NCBI GenBank assembly: GCA_963678705.1
Contig: OY783211.1
Span: forward strand, 10,988,603-11,052,602
Source of the DNA: Panorpa germanica
Taxonomy: Eukaryota > Arthropoda > Insecta > Mecoptera > Panorpidae
Reading direction: 5' to 3'
Length of the DNA stretch: 64,000 bases
Positions 60,491 to 64,000 of the stretch are shown here, piece by piece (the stretch's first letter is position 1; each line of letters begins with the position of its first letter). Made by a program: the position numbers and the translations under genes. A model generated the notes under the pieces. It ran no database searches, was not told the DNA's origin, and saw only the letters and a list, made by a program, of their open reading frames with translations.

Positions 60491-63178
60491 CCTAAATACA
60501 ATGATGTCAAAAGAGCGAATTACATGCCAATATTTATGATTCAAAGTTTTTGTTCGTAAATCACTGTTGAATGAAGGAAAAGTGAAGAAAGAAATCATAT
60601 TTGAACTTAGAATACTTAAATTTCTTGGTTACGATGGAAACGTAATTTCCCTAAATTCTACTTAATGTGTCTAATTTATAAGATCACATTTAAACAAATT
60701 AAATACTTAAGACAATTAAACTACTAATCACAATTAGTATCACATAACTTTTCTAAAATTTCACTTGAGAACTGTTTAAATAAAATGAATTTTCAATTAC
60801 AACTGCATGATAAATTACTTGAGAAATTCTATAAAATAAAATTCGAGCGTAATTATAATTACGACGCCTTCGAGGTTTCACGTAGGCACGTTTCATAACG
60901 TAGCTGACGTAGACCTTCACGTAGCTACACGTTGTAGCTGTTAGGTATATACGTATAGCATATACATATTATTCAAACAATTTTTTAGTAGGTTTAAAAA
61001 ATGAATAATGAGTTTGTATAATCTAATGTTCTAGAACCTATAAAACACGATAAATTGGTTCAATTTTTTATCTGGAATAAACATTATATAAATAAATCTG
61101 ATTTATCTGAAATATATCATACAATTTATTATAACTTTCAAGATGGTATCTGTTTCTTATTTTATGCATGCAGATGTAAAATGAAATGCTGATTTATTAT
61201 ACAAATAAACGACATATTAATGACAGATCCATAATATCATTCAACATCGCTTATCAGTTTTTACAAAGTAATAATATTTTTGTCAGATTAGAAACGTAAA
61301 TTTAACATGTATTATAACTTCAAAAAAATGTGCTGAACAAAAGTAATAAAGCTACATTAGTTTAATTGTAATTAATTTCAGACTATTTAAGATAGTGTGG
61401 GCCCAAAATGAAATATGTATATACCAGAAACGTCCCACACAGAACACAATTCCATGAACTAATCACACCACAAAAACCACCAACACAGTAAGAGAAATAG
61501 TATCGGAAATAGGCCAACGTTAATAAATTAAATTTAAAAAATATGAATAAAAAATAAATTGAAAAAATATATTTATTTAAGATACGATTAAAAAACTGTG
61601 CTTTTTAAATGGTAAATTGGTCGAGTTATCTATTACTATCAAATTTATTATCACTGGACGTTTCTTACACAGAAACAATAGGATTCAATAAAAGTTAATA
61701 AGAATATTTCTTAATAATTAGTTTACATTATATTCTAGTAGTAACCTTGCGCTTAGCTCACAAAATATCTTAAACATATTACAATACGCGTAGAAAACAA
61801 ACTAGCAACTACATAATTTTAACGCCTGGTTACTCTTTAAAGTGATATATTTTATTCTATCAACAACCTTGCGTTTAGCTTACCAAATGTCTCTTATGTA
61901 CTAAGCTAAAATAACTTTAGGTTGAATTCATGAATGTATAAATTAATTGTATGTAAAAAGTATAAAAATAGAGTCACTTACACGAAAAAAAACAGAAAAT
62001 TGTAAGGAAGAAAAATAAGAGGGTAATTTCAAAGGAAAATTTGTATGACAAAGACGAATGAATAGAAGAACCCAGGGTAAGTTAAAAATACCGATTGGCT
62101 GAGGCAAAAAGGGATTAAGAAAAGGAAACGACCAAATATTATCAAACAATGTAAGGTATTAAGTATTGATGGATTACAAGACGGAGAGCTTTACGAAGAA
62201 TAAGAAAATCTGCTTTGTTAAATTTTTGTGGAAAATGAAAAAATTGAAAATTATTACATGTGTATTAAAGCAAAATTAATGATGAGAGATGAGAATTAGG
62301 CATTGAGAACTTTCAATTTCGAGCAGTCTTTGTAGATAGCTGATCTCCCACAAAGTTTGAAATCGAAAGTTTAGGTGCACTTGAAATTGTGCCATAGGTT
62401 CGCCATCTCTGCAGAAGGTGTACACCACTTGTTCAACCCTTTGACCAGCACTGCACCTCTTTCATAAAAGTAACTAAATCATTACAGTTGGATCATATAT
62501 CAAATAAGTTTATTAAACTCAAAGAAATCAATAAATTTCTTTTGTTACAAGATATTACAAGAGCAGCAGCAGATGGGTTCAAAGTACGAGTACGAGACCA
62601 TTGAACTTACCGCGTTTTGTTAAAATATTTCTTCTAAATCAAACAAAAAGTGATAAAAACAAAATGGTGCTTGCGTGCATACAACATTTAACGGTATACA
62701 CAAAAAAAGTTTAGGCAATCGATCAAATTTTTTGTTCAGAGACGATTCCAATGTCATTATGTATTTAAATACTCGTAGATACGACATTGCCCCCCCTTTT
62801 TGACAGTATCACTACATAGGCTTTGGAATGTTTGCGTGGGATTTTCATCATACGTTTTGAGGTTATGTACAAACAGGTTGCGACGCAGTTGATTTTAATC
62901 TAAATTTGTTTAACGACATCAGTGTCATGAATAACGTTCTACAGATGAACCCCTGTAAGCACTTGTTTCGTCTAGGTAATCCCAGAATCAGAAGTGGGAT
63001 TCCCTAACGTTGTTTACACTTCCATCAGACGTATTATTTTCACATGCATAAACATATTTACATGCAATTAAGGATAGTCTAGTAAATTCGACTTTAGAAA
63101 AAGGATAATTTCGCATTCCAGGTAAGCAGCAATTGTAGTACCGATGCATATGTCGCCATCTGTTATTCTAAGCAACAT
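60491..63178. other. AT-rich spacer, no gene seen
   Basis: 60870-60940 has several ACGTAG/CTACGT motifs (CACGTAGGCACG, ACGTAGCTGACGTAG, CACGTAGCTACACG) in a small GC-richer block. 61960-62150 is purine-rich on the plus strand. No exon, RNA gene or repeat boundary was supported. Confidence 0.45.
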
Positions 63179-63466
63179 ATAACACATTACTCAATAAGTT
63201 CGTAGGATGACACATGGCTTGACTAGTATTATTCGCCCTCAGTATTTTTCCTGTTAAAAAGCAATGCCAACACACGAAATTCAATTTTTTACAATGTTTT
63301 GAAAATTATAAAAGTAGCGTCACTAAAACCACTGTAACTTGGAAAGTAATGGTCACAATGTCATGAAATTTTAGGACACATTTTTTAAAGGTGAGTAATA
63401 TCTAAAACTTATCAATAGTGGCGTCATTTATATGCCATCCTACAAACTTATTGGGTTATGTGTTAT
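63179..63466 (-). mobile_element. Mariner-derived MITE (about 290 bp)
   Basis: The ends are inverted repeats: ATAACACATTACTCAATAAG then TTCGTAGGATG on the left, and ATAACACATAACCCAATAAG then TTTGTAGGATG on the right. The inner leader on the minus strand (AAAATTTCATGACATTGTGA, then AGTGGTTTTAGTGACGC) matches the mariner relics at 14815 and 20925. A trace of the transposase start (AAATTGAATTTCGTG) follows. It is a deletion derivative lacking a transposase. TA sits at both ends. Confidence 0.72.
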
Positions 63467-63548
63467 ATAGGTATATACAAAGTGTTAGTTCTACTAGGAA
63501 TAGACTAGGACACAATGAACTATGTCATTTTATTGTTGTCTTTTTATA

Positions 63549-63556
63549 TTTATATA

Positions 63557-63636
<80 letters not shown>

Positions 63637-63638
63637 AT
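63549..63638. repeat. (TA)n microsatellite
   Basis: A long TA run with a TTTA interruption near the start and TACATA near the end. It produces spurious Tyr-Ile open frames on the plus strand. Confidence 0.95.
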
Positions 63639-63783
63639 TATACGTATTGTAGGTTTTTCATTATTAAATATACACGTTATAAAATAATATTCTTTTGTCT
63701 ACTAGCACCTCTGGTGGTCATTATGCCAATCATAAAACTTGCATCAATAATCGCTTTGTAATATACAGTGATGGCTTGTACAC

Positions 63784-64000
63784 TAAGGCACTCCGCACAT
63801 GAGGCGACTGATTGCAAACTAGTCGAACCATATTTCGTGACTAGAATTTTTAATAATAGCGTAATAGGGGATTTTATTGTGTCGTATTTGTATGTATGTA
63901 CGTATTTAAATACTTTTGAATAGTATTTGTGCACATCTCTGTTTATGATGTCACCATCAAAAGCATGCAACCTGATGCAACCAAGCATGCCGTGCGATCG
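63784..64000. mobile_element. MITE-like element, copy 2, cut by the window edge
   Basis: Starting AAGGCACTCCGCACATGAGG, the sequence matches the reverse complement of the element at 13041-13374 for over 200 bp. Shared blocks are GACTGATTGCAAACTAGTCG, TGTGTCGTATTTGTATGTAT, and ATGTCACCATCAAAAGCATG. It runs off the end of the window, so the other terminus is not seen. Confidence 0.65.

Noticed and set aside
62380..62460. tRNA-like GGTTCG and TTCAAC motifs
   Set aside because: No cloverleaf with A and B boxes at the right spacing could be drawn.
63418..63761. Plus-strand open frames rich in Tyr-Ile at the right end
   Set aside because: They are translations of the (TA)n microsatellite.

Overview
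The window is AT-rich eukaryotic nuclear DNA, almost certainly from an insect. The evidence is spliceosomal introns, mariner-type transposase relics, a Ty3/gypsy element of Mdg3/Blastopia character, Jockey-like LINE tails, tRNA-derived SINEs, many MITEs and long (TA)n microsatellites. I could not assign a species or order. No intact conserved host gene was found. Most of the window reads as intergenic or intronic DNA, with possible host exon fragments near 24.1-24.6 kb and 60.1-60.5 kb.

Layout. 1-2.6 kb: spacer with a LINE tail. 2717-6256: a Ty3/gypsy LTR retrotransposon on the minus strand. Its LTRs are identical over 520 bp, but an in-frame deletion has removed most of RT, RNase H and the integrase core, leaving one 728-codon gag-protease-integrase-tail ORF. 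7703-8283: a deleted mariner with 33-bp TIRs and a TA target duplication. 12.8-24 kb: mariner relics, LINE 3' ends and several TIR-bearing MITEs. 24.5-43.9 kb: mostly featureless spacer with scattered SINE and LINE relics. 43.9-47.5 kb: a LINE RNase H-region relic and three MITEs.

The main object is at 47701-53492. It is a 5.79-kb fold-back transposon with near-identical terminal inverted repeats of 2093 and 2275 bp and a perfect 9-bp target duplication (CATATACAA). The arms contain 182-bp tandem units, with one more unit on the right, and that difference accounts exactly for the difference in arm length. A five-exon gene of 246 codons starts in the single-copy loop and ends in the right arm. 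All its exon joins keep frame. It joins a BED-type zinc finger (C37, C40, H58, H63) to an SGNH/GDSL-hydrolase-like domain (GDS at 99-101, G127, G-x-N-D at 155-158, candidate His242). The left arm carries an inverted copy of the gene's last exons. No transposase is visible, so the element is either non-autonomous or belongs to a poorly described group. The 9-bp duplication and subrepeated long TIRs point to Mutator/Foldback-like transposons.

53.5-64 kb: spacer with TA microsatellites, a TA-flanked MITE, a tRNA-derived SINE, a mariner-derived MITE and the start of a MITE cut by the window edge. All homology statements come from motif recognition by eye and recalled family features; no database search was run.
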